From positions 1,783,001 to 1,847,000 of the forward strand of contig NW_027183960.1 in assembly GCF_041296385.1 (NCBI RefSeq): 64,000 nt of DNA. Direction: 5' to 3'. The DNA is from Aphelocoma coerulescens (Eukaryota > Chordata > Aves > Passeriformes > Corvidae). The notes below the pieces were generated by a model that was not told the origin of the DNA, searched no databases, and worked only from the letters and a program-made list of their open reading frames with translations. Position 1 is the stretch's first letter. Each line of letters begins with the position of its first letter. Below, piece after piece: positions 44,985-57,727 of the stretch. Both the position numbers and the translations under genes were made by a program.

Positions 44985-47900
44985 CTAGGCGAAACATTCC
45001 AGTGAGCAGCACTTTCCTTCGCAACTATATCTAGAGCATCATCACATTCTCTCCAAGTGGGTAAGTCCACCCTTGCAGCGCAGCGTTTGCAGCCACAGTT
45101 CGGACTGAGAGATAGGCCAGGTGAGAAAGCATTTCTTGACTATCCCTCTTCTCTGGAAGACTTGATACTCGCAGCGCGACCACGTCCACACACCTTCAGT
45201 GTGGCCAGGTTCAAGCAGCTAGAGCTCCCAGAGATGGGAGAGTCAGGAGAGAAGACGTTCCAAAAGTACCGTGTACTTACAGCAGCATTAAAACTGTGCA
45301 CAGCAGTCTGCAGCACTGTAGACTGCGGCTTCTCCGACAGACGAGCCATCCCATTGTTGCCTCTCGCAGCCTGCTTGCTAGCTGCTCTCCTGAAGAAAAG
45401 AACTAGAAGAAAAAGCCAATGCTGGGCTGCACCTTCCCCTTGCCTTACGTAAAGCCACCTAAACTCCCCGCTGCACTCTCTACTTCCCCTCTCCTTGGAA
45501 GCGACCACTGTGTTTGCTGCATCTCGAAGCCTAAAGTTAAGCGCCAGTGGTTTTGGGGATGGTTGGAAGAGGGATAAGTAGTAGCACAAGGAAGTAGTTG
45601 TCGTTGAACTTCCTCCTTCTCAATGCTAACGTGAATTGGGCAGGCAGGCGAGTGCTAGCCACGCTCCTTTCTCAGTTTGTACGCTGCGGACACGAGTCCG
45701 GTGCTCTGCGCCTTCGTTCGGCCTCTTTAGTACCCATGTCGCTCTTTCATTCAGCCGGAGTCGAAGCGTCGTCTACTTCTCGCCCAGAGAGCACGGTGCC
45801 GGCAGCGAAATGCCCCAGCCGACTGCTTCTGCCGACACACGCCTGGTCTATGCACTTTCCCTCGCAGCGACATACAGCAGCACTTTCGGTCTTTCTTGTC
45901 GTCCAAATGTAAAGGGAAAGATTCTCTGCTATGTCCCGCCCAGAGAACAGTTTTAGGTCAACCAGCACGCCCAGAGCTTGCCCTCGACGCGTGGAAACTT
46001 GTGTTTGCACCACATTCAAGTGGCTGCCGTCTTTCCTTTACAGCCTGCAGAGCACCGTCAGACCGCCGTGCTCTCTGCACCTGCCTTCTCAGTTCTAAGT
46101 ACTACCGCGCCTCTTACAGCCTTGCAGGAAGCAAAGACACGGGTAGTCATCTCGCAGAGAAGAACGTGGAAGGACGAAAAGATGTTCTTCCTTTCTCCTC
46201 GTCGCCCATATTGTGGTGCTGTATTAAAAGCCTTGGCCAGCGAAAGGCTAATCCAGCAAGTGTTTCTCACCTGATGCATTTCGCTGAGGGAGAGCTGAGG
46301 AAAATCCTTGCACAGCACACTGCGGATGCGTGCAGTACACATGCTGAAGAGAGCCACAGCTAAAAGCAATCGCTGGGCTTCAGTTCTGTCCAGACGGCAG
46401 AAGGCGAAGAACGAAGCAGCTGGGCACCGCGTTAACGTACTCAGTGGACCGAATTTCAAATGTCCAGCCAAGAGCTGCTTCACAAGCAGATTCAGCTGAG
46501 AATGCTCTGGATGGTTCACAAAGTAAGGCGTAGCCGTTGCACTCTATCACACTATCAGGCCAGAAGAAGTTTCTTACACCTTCAATGCTGCAGAGTCCAT
46601 GCAGCTGGAGCACACGCAGTAGGACGCGTCCAGATAGACGGCGTTCTTCAAGTACCCCCCTCCTCCAAGCAGCCTTGAAACTGAGCACAACACACTGCGG
46701 CTCGGGAGCTTCCTTCTCAGATAGACGTGCCGTCACGTTATTCACTCTCGCAGCTCCGTTGCCCACTAGCAGCAGGTGCTACCAAAGCAAAATGCTCCAG
46801 AAGTAAAAAGCACTGCTGAGCAAACCTTTTCCTTTGCCTCACGTAAAGCACTGTAAACTGTCCGCTGCACTCTTTATTTCCATTCTCCGCTGCATCTACC
46901 ACTGTCATCTCTGCATCTCGAAGCATAAAGCTCGGCACAATTCTTCCCAGGGAAAGCTGGAAGAGAAATAGGTAGCAGCACAAGTAGCTGCAAGTGGAAC
47001 TTTTGTTTTCAACTGCTAACGTGAATCCGCAAAGAAGCGAGCGGCAGCCACGCTTCTTCTTGCAGCCTGTGCGATGCGCACACCAGCTCGGTGCTCTGCG
47101 CCCTCATTCGTATGCTCTTCGTACCATGTCGCGCTTTTCATTCTGCCGGAGTCGAAGCGTCGTCTACTTCTCGCCCGGAGAGCACGGTGCCGGAAGAGAA
47201 ATGCCCCAGCCGACTGCCCTTCCGAAACACACCAGGGCTATGCACTTTTCTCGCAGCGACATACAGCAGCACTTTCGGTCTTTTCTTGTCGTCCAAATGT
47301 AAAGGGAAAGATTCTCAGCAATGTCGGGCACAGAGAACAGTTTTAGGTCAACAAGCACGCCCAGAGCTTGCCCGCGACTCGTGGAAACTTGTGTTTGCAC
47401 ACATTCCAGTGGCAGCCCTCTTTCCTTTACAGCCTGCAGAGCGCCGTCAGATCGCGGTGCTCTCTGCACCTGCCTTCTCCCTTTCAAGTACCACTGCGCA
47501 GAATATAGCCTTGCAGGAAGCAATGACGCGGATAGTCGTCTCGCAGAGAAGAACGTGCAAAGACGAAAAGATGTTCTTCTTTGCTCCTCCTCGTCGCCCA
47601 GATTCTGGTGCTGTACTGAAAGCCATGGCCAGCGAAAGGCTAATCCAGCAAGTGTTTCTCACCTGATGCATTTCGCTGAGGGAGAGCTGAGGAAAATCCT
47701 TGCACAGCACACTGCGGATGCGTGCAGTACACATGCTGAAGAGCGGCAAAACTCAAAGCCATCGCTGGGCTTCAGTTCTGTCCAGACCGCAGAAGGCGAA
47801 GAACGAAGCAGCTGGGCACCGCGTTAACGTACTCAGTGGACCGAATTTCAAATGTCCAGCCAAAAGCTGCTTCATAAGCAGATTCAGCTGAGAATGCTCT

Positions 47901-50900
47901 GGCTGCTTCACAAAGTAAGGCGCAGCCGTTTCCATTCATCACACTACCTGGCCAGAAGCAGTATCCTACACCTTCAATGCTGCAGAGTCCATGCAGCTGG
48001 AGCACACGCAGTAGGACGCGTCCAGATAGACGGCGTTCTTCAAGTACCCCCCTCCTCCAAGCAGCCTTGAAACTGAGCACAACACACTGCGGCTCGGGAG
48101 CTTCCTTCTCAGATAGACGTGCCGTCACGTTATTCACTCTCGCAGCTCCGTTGCCCACTAGCAGCAGGTGCTACCAAAGCAAAATGCTCCAGAAGTAAAA
48201 AGCACTGCTGAGCAAACCTTTTCCTTTGCCTCACGTAAAGCACTGTAAACTGTCCGCTGCACTCTTTATTTCCATTCTCCGCTGCATCTACCACTGTCAT
48301 CTCTGCATCTCGAAGCATAAAGCTCGGCACAATTCTTCCCAGGGAAAGCTGGAAGAGAAATAGGTAGCAGCACAAGTAGCTGCAAGTGGAACTTTTGTTT
48401 TCAACTGCTAACGTGAATCCGCAAAGAAGCGAGCGGCAGCCACGCTTCTTCTTGCAGCCTGTGCGATGCGCACACCAGCTCGGTGCTCTGCGCCCTCATT
48501 CGTATGCTCTTCGTACCATGTCGCGCTTTTCATTCTGCCGGAGTCGAAGCGTCGTCTACTTCTCGCCCGGAGAGCACGGTGCCGGAAGAGAAATGCCCCA
48601 GCCGACTGCCCTTCCGAAACACACCAGGGCTATGCACTTTTCTCGCAGCGACATACAGCAGCACTTTCGGTCTTTTCTTGTCGTCCAAATGTAAAGGGAA
48701 AGATTCTCAGCAATGTCGGGCACAGAGAACAGTTTTAGGTCAACAAGCACGCCCAGAGCTTGCCCGCGACTCGTGGAAACTTGTGTTTGCACACATTCCA
48801 GTGGCAGCCCTCTTTCCTTTACAGCCTGCAGAGCGCCGTCAGATCGCGGTGCTCTCTGCACCTGCCTTCTCCCTTTCAAGTACCACTGCGCAGAATATAG
48901 CCTTGCAGGAAGCAATGACGCGGATAGTCGTCTCGCAGAGAAGAACGTGCAAAGACGAAAAGATGTTCTTCTTTGCTCCTCCTCGTCGCCCAGATTGTGG
49001 TGCTGTACTGAAAGCCATGGCCAGCGAAAGGCTAATCCAGCAAGTGTTTCTCACCTGATGCATTTCGCTGAGGGAGAGCTGAGGAAAATCCTTGCACAGC
49101 ACACTGCGGATGCGTGCAGTACACATGCTGAAGAGCGGCAAAACTCAAAGCCATCGCTGGGCTTCAGTTCTGTCCAGACCGCAGAAGGCGAAGAACGAAG
49201 CAGCTGGGCACCGCGTTAACGTACTCAGTGGACCGAATTTCAAATGTCCAGCCAAAAGCTGCTTCATAAGCAGATTCAGCTGAGAATGCTCTGGCTGCTT
49301 CACAAAGTAAGGCGCAGCCGTTTCCATTCATCACACTACCTGGCCAGAAGCAGTATCCTACACCTTCAATGCTGCAGAGTCCATGCAGCTGGAGCACACG
49401 CAGTAGGACGCGTCCAGATAGACGGCGTTCTTCAAGTACCCCCCTCCTCCAAGCAGCCTTGAAACTGAGCACAACACACTGCGGCTCGGGAGCTTCCTTC
49501 TCAGATAGACGTGCCGTCACGTTATTCACTCTCGCAGCTCCGTTGCCCACTAGCAGCAGGTGCTACCAAAGCAAAATGCTCCAGAAGTAAAAAGCACTGC
49601 TGAGCAAACCTTTTCCTTTGCCTCACGTAAAGCACTGTAAACTGTCCGCTGCACTCTTTATTTCCATTCTCCGCTGCATCTACCACTGTCATCTCTGCAT
49701 CTCGAAGCATAAAGCTCGGCACAATTCTTCCCAGGGAAAGCTGGAAGAGAAATAGGTAGCAGCACAAGTAGCTGCAAGTGGAACTTTTGTTTTCAACTGC
49801 TAACGTGAATCCGCAAAGAAGCGAGCGGCAGCCACGCTTCTTCTTGCAGCCTGTGCGATGCGCACACCAGCTCGGTGCTCTGCGCCCTCATTCGTATGCT
49901 CTTCGTACCATGTCGCGCTTTTCATTCTGCCGGAGTCGAAGCGTCGTCTACTTCTCGCCCGGAGAGCACGGTGCCGGAAGAGAAATGCCCCAGCCGACTG
50001 CCCTTCCGAAACACACCAGGGCTATGCACTTTTCTCGCAGCGACATACAGCAGCACTTTCGGTCTTTTCTTGTCGTCCAAATGTAAAGGGAAAGATTCTC
50101 AGCAATGTCGGGCACAGAGAACAGTTTTAGGTCAACAAGCACGCCCAGAGCTTGCCCGCGACTCGTGGAAACTTGTGTTTGCACACATTCCAGTGGCAGC
50201 CCTCTTTCCTTTACAGCCTGCAGAGCGCCGTCAGATCGCGGTGCTCTCTGCACCTGCCTTCTCCCTTTCAAGTACCACTGCGCAGAATATAGCCTTGCAG
50301 GAAGCAATGACGCGGATAGTCGTCTCGCAGAGAAGAACGTGCAAAGACGAAAAGATGTTCTTCTTTGCTCCTCCTCGTCGCCCAGATTGTGGTGCTGTAC
50401 TGAAAGCCATGGCCAGCGAAAGGCTAATCCAGCAAGTGTTTCTCACCTGATGCATTTCGCTGAGGGAGAGCTGAGGAAAATCCTTGCACAGCACACTGCG
50501 GATGCGTGCAGTACACATGCTGAAGAGCGGCAAAACTCAAAGCCATCGCTGGGCTTCAGTTCTGTCCAGACGGCAGAAGGCGAAGAACGAAGCAGCTGGG
50601 CACCGCGTTAACGTACTCAGTGGACCGAATTTCAAATGTCCAGCCAAAAGCTGCTTCATAAGCAGATTCAGCTGAGAATGCTCTGGCTGCTTCACAAAGT
50701 AAGGCGCAGCCGTTTCCATTCATCACACTACCTGGCCAGAAGCAGTATCCTACACCTTCAATGCTGCAGAGTCCATGCAGCTGGAGCACACGCAGTAGGA
50801 CGCGTCCAGATAGACGGCGTTCTTCAAGTACCCCCCTCCTCCAAGCAGCCTTGAAACTGAGCACAACACACTGCGGCTCGGGAGCTTCCTTCTCAGATAG

Positions 50901-51800
50901 ACGTGCCGTCACGTTATTCACTCTCGCAGCTCCGTTGCCCACTAGCAGCAGGTGCTACCAAAGCAAAATGCTCCAGAAGTAAAAAGCACTGCTGAGCAAA
51001 CCTTTTCCTTTGCCTCACGTAAAGCACTGTAAACTGTCCGCTGCACTCTTTATTTCCATTCTCCGCTGCATCTACCACTGTCATCTCTGCATCTCGAAGC
51101 ATAAAGCTCGGCACAATTCTTCCCAGGGAAAGCTGGAAGAGAAATAGGTAGCAGCACAAGTAGCTGCAAGTGGAACTTTTGTTTTCAACTGCTAACGTGA
51201 ATCCGCAAAGAAGCGAGCGGCAGCCACGCTTCTTCTTGCAGCCTGTGCGATGCGCACACCAGCTCGGTGCTCTGCGCCCTCATTCGTATGCTCTTCGTAC
51301 CATGTCGCGCTTTTCATTCTGCCGGAGTCGAAGCGTCGTCTACTTCTCGCCTGAGAGCACGGTGCCGGCAGAGAAACGCTCCGGGCTTCTGCCTCTGCCG
51401 AAACACGCCTGGGCTATCCCTCTCAGCGTTAAGTAGCACAAAATGCTGTCTGCGTTGTGGTCTTAATCTTAAGGGAAAGATTCTCGGCTTCGGCTAGCAC
51501 AGAGAACTTTGCTGGGACAATACATGTGTTTTATTATTCTTTCTCGCAAGAAGACTATGGTGCTTCTTTGGAACTGTTGGCCAGTGTAAGGCTAATCCAG
51601 CAAGTGCTTCTCTCCTGACACATTTCTCTGAGCGAGAGCTTCGGCGGACAGTTGGGCTCTGCGAAGCAGAAAGTCTGTGCTTGCACGTAGCGCTGAGGAG
51701 AATCTGTGCACAGCGCGCTCTGGATGCGTGCAGTACACACACTAAAGAGAGCCAAAGCTCAATGTCTCAGTTCTGTCCAGCGCCGGAAATTGAGAAGAAC
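44984..51800 (+). repeat. 1,392-bp macrosatellite array, B left arm
   Basis: The landmark word recurs at about 45,767, 47,159, 48,543, 49,935 and 51,327. Units starting at 46,380, 47,772, 49,164 and 50,556 are nearly identical and exactly 1,392 bp apart. The outer unit is the diverged type and the inner end is the distant central subfamily. This is one full unit more than palindrome A's left arm, and the 183-bp deletion is absent. Confidence 0.87.
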
Positions 51801-51850
51801 GCAGCCCCAGAGCTCTGGGCTGGAGTGTGCGATGGTTATGAGCTGTGCCG
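51770..51850. other. Centre of palindrome B
   Basis: Equivalent to 9,560-9,640 with an offset of 42,210. The turning point is near 51,800-51,810. Confidence 0.65.
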
Positions 51851-54660
51851 CTCTTCTGCGTGTCTACTGCACGCATCCATAGTGTACAGTGCAAGGATTT
51901 TCCTCAGCTCTCGCTCAGCGAAATGCATTAGAAGGGAAGCACATGCTAGATTAGCCATTCGTTAGCCCACGCTTTCAGTAGAGCACCACAATCTGGGCGA
52001 CGAGGAAAAGCAAAGAAGAACATCTTTTCGTCTTTGCACGATCTTCTCTGCGAGACATCTCTCCACGTCTTTGCTTCCTGCAAGGCTGTAAGGTGCGCGG
52101 TGGTACTTGGAAGGGAGAAGGCAGGTGCAGAGAGCACCGCGATCTGACGGCGCTCTGCAGGCTGTAAAGGAAAGAAAGCTACCACTTGAATATGGTGCAA
52201 ATACCAATTTCCACGCGTCGCGGGTAAGCTCCGGGTAAGCTTGGTGACCTAAAACTGGGCGCTGAGTGAGACGTAACCGAGAATCTTTCCCTTTGCATTC
52301 CGGCTCCAACGCAAACAGAATGTGATGCTACTTAGCGCTGCGAAGGAAAGTGCATAGCCCTGGTGTGTTTGGGAAGAATCAGCAGCCTGGAGCGTTTTTC
52401 TGGAGCCTTTCTCCGCTGGCACCGTGCTCTCTGGGCGAGAAGTAGACGACGCTTCGACTCCGGCAGAATGAAAGCGCGACATGGTACGAAGAGCATTAAA
52501 GAATGAGGGCAGAGCACCGAGCTGGTGTGTGCATCGCACAGGCTGCAAGAGGAAGCCTGGCTGTCACTCGCTTGTTTCCGGATTCACGTTAGCGTTTTAA
52601 AACAGAAAGTTCCACTTGCAGCTACTTGTGCTGCTGCCTATTTCTCTTCCAGCGTTCCCTGGGAGGAATTGTGCCGAGCTTTATGCTTCGAGATGCAGAG
52701 ATAACAGTGGTAGATGCGGCGGAGAATGGAAATACAGAGCACAGCGGACAGTTTATGGTGCTTTACGTGAGGCAAGGGAAAGTGCAGCCCGGCAGTGCTT
52801 TTTACTTCTGGAGCATTTTGCTTTGGTAGCAGCTGCTGCAAGTGGGCAACGGAGCTGCGAGAGTGAATAACGTGACGGCACGTCTATCTGAGAAGGAAGC
52901 TCCCGAGCCGCAGTGTGTTGTGCTCAGTTTCAAGGCTGCTTGGAGGAGGGGGGTACTTGAAGAACGCCGTCTATCTGGACGCGTCCTACTGCGTGTGCTC
53001 CAGCTGCATGGACGCTGCAGCATTGAAGGTGTAGGATACTGCTTCTGGCCAGGTAGTGTGATGAATGGAAACGGCTGCGCCTTACTTTGTGAAGCAGCCA
53101 GAGCATTCTCAGCTGAATCTGCTTATGAAGCAGCTTTTGGCTGGACATTTGAAATTCGGTCCACTGAGTACGTTAACGCGGTGCCCAGTTGCTTCGTTCT
53201 TTGCCTTCTGCGGTCTGGACAAAACTGAAGCCCAGCGATGGCTTTGCGTTTTGGCGCTCTTCAGCGCGAACACTGCACGCATCCACAGTGTGCTGTGCAC
53301 GGATTTTCCTCAGCTCGACGTACAATCATTTTCTTGCTGTTTCCAGAGTCTAAACTCTTCGTGAAACTCTCGCTCAGCGAGATGCGTCAGGAATGAGGCA
53401 CTTGCTGGATGAGCTTTTCGCTAGCCAAGACTTTCAATACAGCACCACAATTCAGGCAAGAAGCAGGAGAAAGGAAGATCATCCTTTCGTCCTTCCACGT
53501 TCTTCTCTGCGAGATGACTACCCGTGTCTTTGCTTCCTGCAAGGCTGTAAGAGGCGCGGTAGTACTTAGAACTGAGAAGGCAGGTGCAGAGAGCACGGCG
53601 GTCTGACGGAGCTCTGCAGGCTGTAAAGGAAAGACGGCAGCAACTTGAATCTGGTGCAAACACAAGTTTCCACGCGTCGAGGGCAAGCTCTGGGCGTGCT
53701 GGTTGACCTAAAACTGTTCTCTGGGCGGGACATAGCAGAGAATCTTTCCCTTTACATTTGGACGACAAGAAAGACCGAAAGTGCTGCTGTATGTCGCTGC
53801 GAGGGAAAGTGCATAGACCAGGCGTGTGTCGGCAGAAGCAGTCGGCTGGGGCATTTCGCTGCCGGCACCGTGCTCTCTGGGCGAGAAGTAGACGACGCTT
53901 CGACTCCGGCTGAATGAAAGAGCGACATGGGTACTAAAGAGGCCGAACGAAGGCGCAGAGCACCGGACTCGTGTCCGCAGCGTACAAACTGAGAAAGGAG
54001 CGTGGCTAGCACTCGCCTGCCTGCCCAATTCACGTTAGCATTGAGAAGGAGGAAGTTCAACGACAACTACTTCCTTGTGCTACTACTTATCCCTCTTCCA
54101 ACCATCCCCAAAACCACTGGCGCTTAACTTTAGGCTTCGAGATGCAGCAAACACAGTGGTCGCTTCCAAGGAGAGGGGAAGTAGAGAGTGCAGCGGGGAG
54201 TTTAGGTGGCTTTACGTAAGGCAAGGGGAAGGTGCAGCCCAGCATTGGCTTTTTCTTCTAGTTCTTTTCTTCAGGAGAGCAGCTAGCAAGCAGGCTGCGA
54301 GAGGCAACAATGGGATGGCTCGTCTGTTGGAGAAGCCGCAGTCTACAGTGCTGCAGACTGCTGTGCACAGTTTTAATGCTGCTGTAAGTACACGGTACTT
54401 TTGGAACGTCTTCTCTCCTGACTCTCCCATCTCTGGGAGCTCTAGCTGCTTGAACCTGGCCACACTGAAGGTGTGTGGACGTGGTCGCGCTGCGAGTATC
54501 AAGTCTTCCAGAGAAGAGGGATAGTCAAGAAATGCTTTCTCACCTGGCCTATCTCTCAGTCCGAACTGTGGCTGCAAACGCTGCGCTGCAAGGGTGGACT
54601 TACCCACTTGGAGAGAATGTGATGATGCTCTAGATATAGTTGCGAAGGAAAGTGCTGCTC
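51801..54660 (-). repeat. Macrosatellite units in inverted orientation, B right arm
   Basis: Copy of 9,591-12,450 at +42,210. It has two landmark occurrences (about 52,440 and 53,895). At 52,963-52,980 it carries the common unit variant, whereas the equivalent A site (10,753-10,770) shares two linked variants with A's left arm. Confidence 0.83.
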
Positions 54661-55947
54661 ACTGGAATGTTTCGCCTAGTTCACAGACTTTAAAAGGACT
54701 AGGAAGGCCAACGCCTTGTTTTAGCACTTGTTCTCTGCGTGCAGCTGCTGGATGTTTGGAAGGGCTTTGGGATCCGCCAGAGGTGGAGGGTACGATGCTA
54801 CAGAGAGCTTGAAGGAAAGCGCCTATCTCCAGGGCCTTTGATGCAGTTCAGCGGGTGCGAGTGGCATGTTGAGCATGTTCATGATGGCACAGAAAAGGTT
54901 CTGAAAGAAAGAGGCCGTGCTGAAACTGCCTTTACTTTTGCCGCTTAGAAACTGCTCAGCCAACAATGAAAAGATTCGTCTTGCTTCCCCGCTACGCGCA
55001 GGGTTACATCCTTTTATGTCTCCAAGAGGCAGGATGCACAGCGGAGCTCTTCCACCAACTGCTTCCACACGACTGGGGCCGCGCCAGCCAAGCGCTTTTT
55101 GCCGGGCACTGTCAGCGCTCATGGAAACAACCACACGACGGCGCTGCAGACTTGCAAAAGAAGGCCAAGCACCTGGCCCAGCTCGAAACCACCCCAAGGG
55201 CAGACAGAGGCAACTTGCAAACGGCCCTGCACTCAAATCAACGGTGTCAGGACAAAAAGGTTGCCCTCATCTTCCCCTTCCAAGAGCACACTCTTCTTTA
55301 CACCACACCTCTTTGGCCCATACAAATCTTTTCCCTCTCGCAGATTCCGCCCACCAACTTGAAACCATCTGGCAAAAACAGGGCTCAAAACAGTGCCAGC
55401 TGAGGAAGATCTTGCTGCCTACAACTTCACCTGCACCCCTCAAACTAGCAGCACACACGCTGTTCTCAGCACTCTCCTTCTCAGCTCTAGGTACCATCCT
55501 AAGCCTTCCCTCTCCCAGAGTCAGGATCCAAAGGCAACGGCACCAGGGACTGCTCACACACTGAAGGCACCAGGACAAATAGCTTAAGAGCTTGGCCTTT
55601 GCATTCCCACTGACAGCTCAACAGCTCGAACCCAGAGAGAGCTCTGCCTGTTGGGAAAAGCCTTTAAAATCCCTAGGAGTACCTGATGTGCACATCCAAA
55701 CCTGCCTTCCTTGCCAAAGAGAGCAACTACAAGCCCATCTCCAAAGAAACGGCATCCCCTCCTCCAAAATACAACACATCCAGCGACTGATCCACCTCCA
55801 GTATTGAATATGTCCAACAATTGCCCCCACACGCACAGGGGCCAGAAGAGAAATGTCTTGCTGGACTATTCCTCCCCACAGTACCTTAACATCTGCTCCA
55901 GCAACACTGGCACTATGTCCTTGCCTTCCCAAGGAAAGGCACTCCGA
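54661..55947. other. Unrecognised arm segment, B right
   Basis: Copy of 12,451-13,737, with the short allele of the 17-bp indel. Plus frame 54,966-55,403 is the counterpart of 12,756-13,193. No recognisable product. Confidence 0.4.
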
Positions 55948-56926
55948 GTCTCTTGGCCTTGCCTTGTCTAGTTCTTCTTAAGGTACCCTTGCTCTGCTTC
56001 CTTTGCCTGCGTCTGCCTTGCCTCGCACTGCCTACAACTTGCTGGCTTTGCTTTGCCCGGCCTACCACTCTTTCCCTTGCCTTCCATGCAGGCAAGGCGC
56101 TGCAAACCGAGTGCAGGCAATTGTGGGCAAGTCAAGGGAGAGGTAGGCAAGGCCAGAGCAGTGAGGGGAAAGCAAATGGACTGGTAGGCAAGAGAAGGCC
56201 CAGAAGTTAGAGGCAAGGCTGGCTGTAGGAAGGAAGGGCCACTGATGGGAAGGCCAGGCAGAAACAGGAAGGGCTCAGCAAGCCAAGGCCCTGGAGGAAA
56301 ACAGTAGGCAGGTCATGTGCGGGGCAGGGCCCTGCAAAGGAATGCAAGGCTCCAGAGGGCTAGCAGGGCAAGGCAAGGCAACTGTTGTGTTGCCAAGGCA
56401 AGGCCAGGCAAGGCAGGTGAGAAGTACATTCAAGGACTGCTGGTACACAAAAGTGGCCAGGACCAAGTGCTCTGTGTGGCCTTGATCCCGCGTGGGTCAT
56501 CTCTCCTCTGTACCTAAAAGACTTGAGCTACCTGCTTTCCCTTGTATGCAAAAGAACTCTCTTTCTGGTCCCCGAGCTCAAGGGCAAAATGTGAATTGCC
56601 CCTCCAAGGTTCAAGACATGCAAGGATTGCTCCCAGACAAAGGCTGCCCACAGAGATGAGTGTGGCAACATGCGTCCTCCCCTGGTCTTCCTCTCATGGG
56701 ATCCTGAAACACCGGAGATGCTTGAGAGCTTTGAGATTCCTCGGAGGAGCAGAAAGGGCAGGGCAAGGCCCAGAAATGTCATTGAAAAGGGGTGTTGAAT
56801 TCCAGGTGGGGGAGGGGTGAGCAAGGTCATGCAAGGCAAGGGAGGGGTTCAAGGGCAAGGCAAGGCAAGTGGTGGCTTTGCGAGGCGAGGCAAGGCAATG
56901 AGGGTCCTAGAAGGAAAAGGAAAGGT
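55948..56926. repeat. CAAGG-rich low-complexity tract, B right arm
   Basis: Reverse complement of 42,724-43,699, including the B-specific substitutions near 56,322-56,337. Confidence 0.7.
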
Positions 56927-57160
56927 GAGGCCAGACCTAGACGAATGTGAAAGGAAGTCAGGTGGGGGATGGGTGAGCAAGTCAGTGCAAGGCAGGGGAG
57001 AAAAGGCAGGTTGAGGGAAGGCTACAGAGGGGGCAGCAAGGAAATGCAAGGCATGGGGAAGCATGCGAGGAGTGGGTGCTGCCAGCCGGTGGGGATGGCA
57101 GGGGCGGGGCCACTGCAAGTAGCATGGTGGGGATGTGGAGGGGGTGTTAGTATGCGGGAG

Positions 57161-57179
57161 GTGTGTGTGTGTGTGTGTG
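57161..57179. repeat. (TG)n microsatellite, B right arm
   Basis: 19-bp TG run matching the B left arm length. Confidence 0.9.
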
Positions 57180-57283
57180 CAGTGGAGTGCAGGGTAAGTG
57201 CAGGTGTGTGTGTGCGTATACGGGGGTTTTGTGCCAGGTGCTGTGCCGGGGAGAGCCGTTCCACCGCAAGGAAGGTGTGGGAG

Positions 57284-57724
57284 TGAAAGGAGTAAGATAG
57301 ATGTGTCTTTACAAAGAGACCGTGTGAATCTCTCCTTAGACAAGGCTAGGAATTTACAGGGGGGGAAGTAACAGAAGAAAGTATTCGTTCTAGAAACTGT
57401 TACTAATCAACAGAGACTGTTGCTCAGCCAAGGCCCTGCTAAATTCCTGAACCTAGAGCAAGGCAGCAAAGACTTCCCAGCATTAGGAATAGTTTGGTTT
57501 TCTTCCTTTTCCATTCCAAAAGGGGACTGCATATTAGAGGGGGGCGTAGAGTAGGCAGTTCCGGAAGTCTGTAATTCCCGAGTACCTCAGAGGGTGCTGT
57601 TGCCAGGAACTTAACATCAGAAGGGGGCTGCTTCCCGCAATCATTTGAGAGACTCCATGGCAAAAGCCCCATGGCCTCTCCCTGGAGTTGAAGAATGTTA
57701 CAGGACTCCTCTGTCTCCTTTTTG
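57284..57724 (+). repeat. ERV-A 5' U3 remnant, copy 4
   Basis: Twin of 15,077-15,516, starting TGAAAGGAG. It lacks the TATA box. Confidence 0.65.
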
Positions 57725-57727
57725 GTG

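Larger units (their letters stand above)
9590..51800. repeat. One complete 42.2-kb amplicon period (palindrome centre to palindrome centre)
   Basis: Sequence to the right of the first palindrome centre recurs about 42,210 bp downstream. Examples are the ERV-A env (17,166 and 59,376), the CpG island (19,181 and 61,391) and the ERV-B LTR start (20,186 and 62,397). The left arm recurs with an offset of about 40,635 bp; the difference of 1,575 bp equals one extra 1,392-bp macrosatellite unit plus a 183-bp deletion. The unit therefore looks tandemly repeated, head to tail, with an internal palindrome in each copy. Identity between copies is very high by eye. An ampliconic sex-chromosome region would fit, but that is inference. 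Confidence 0.88.
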
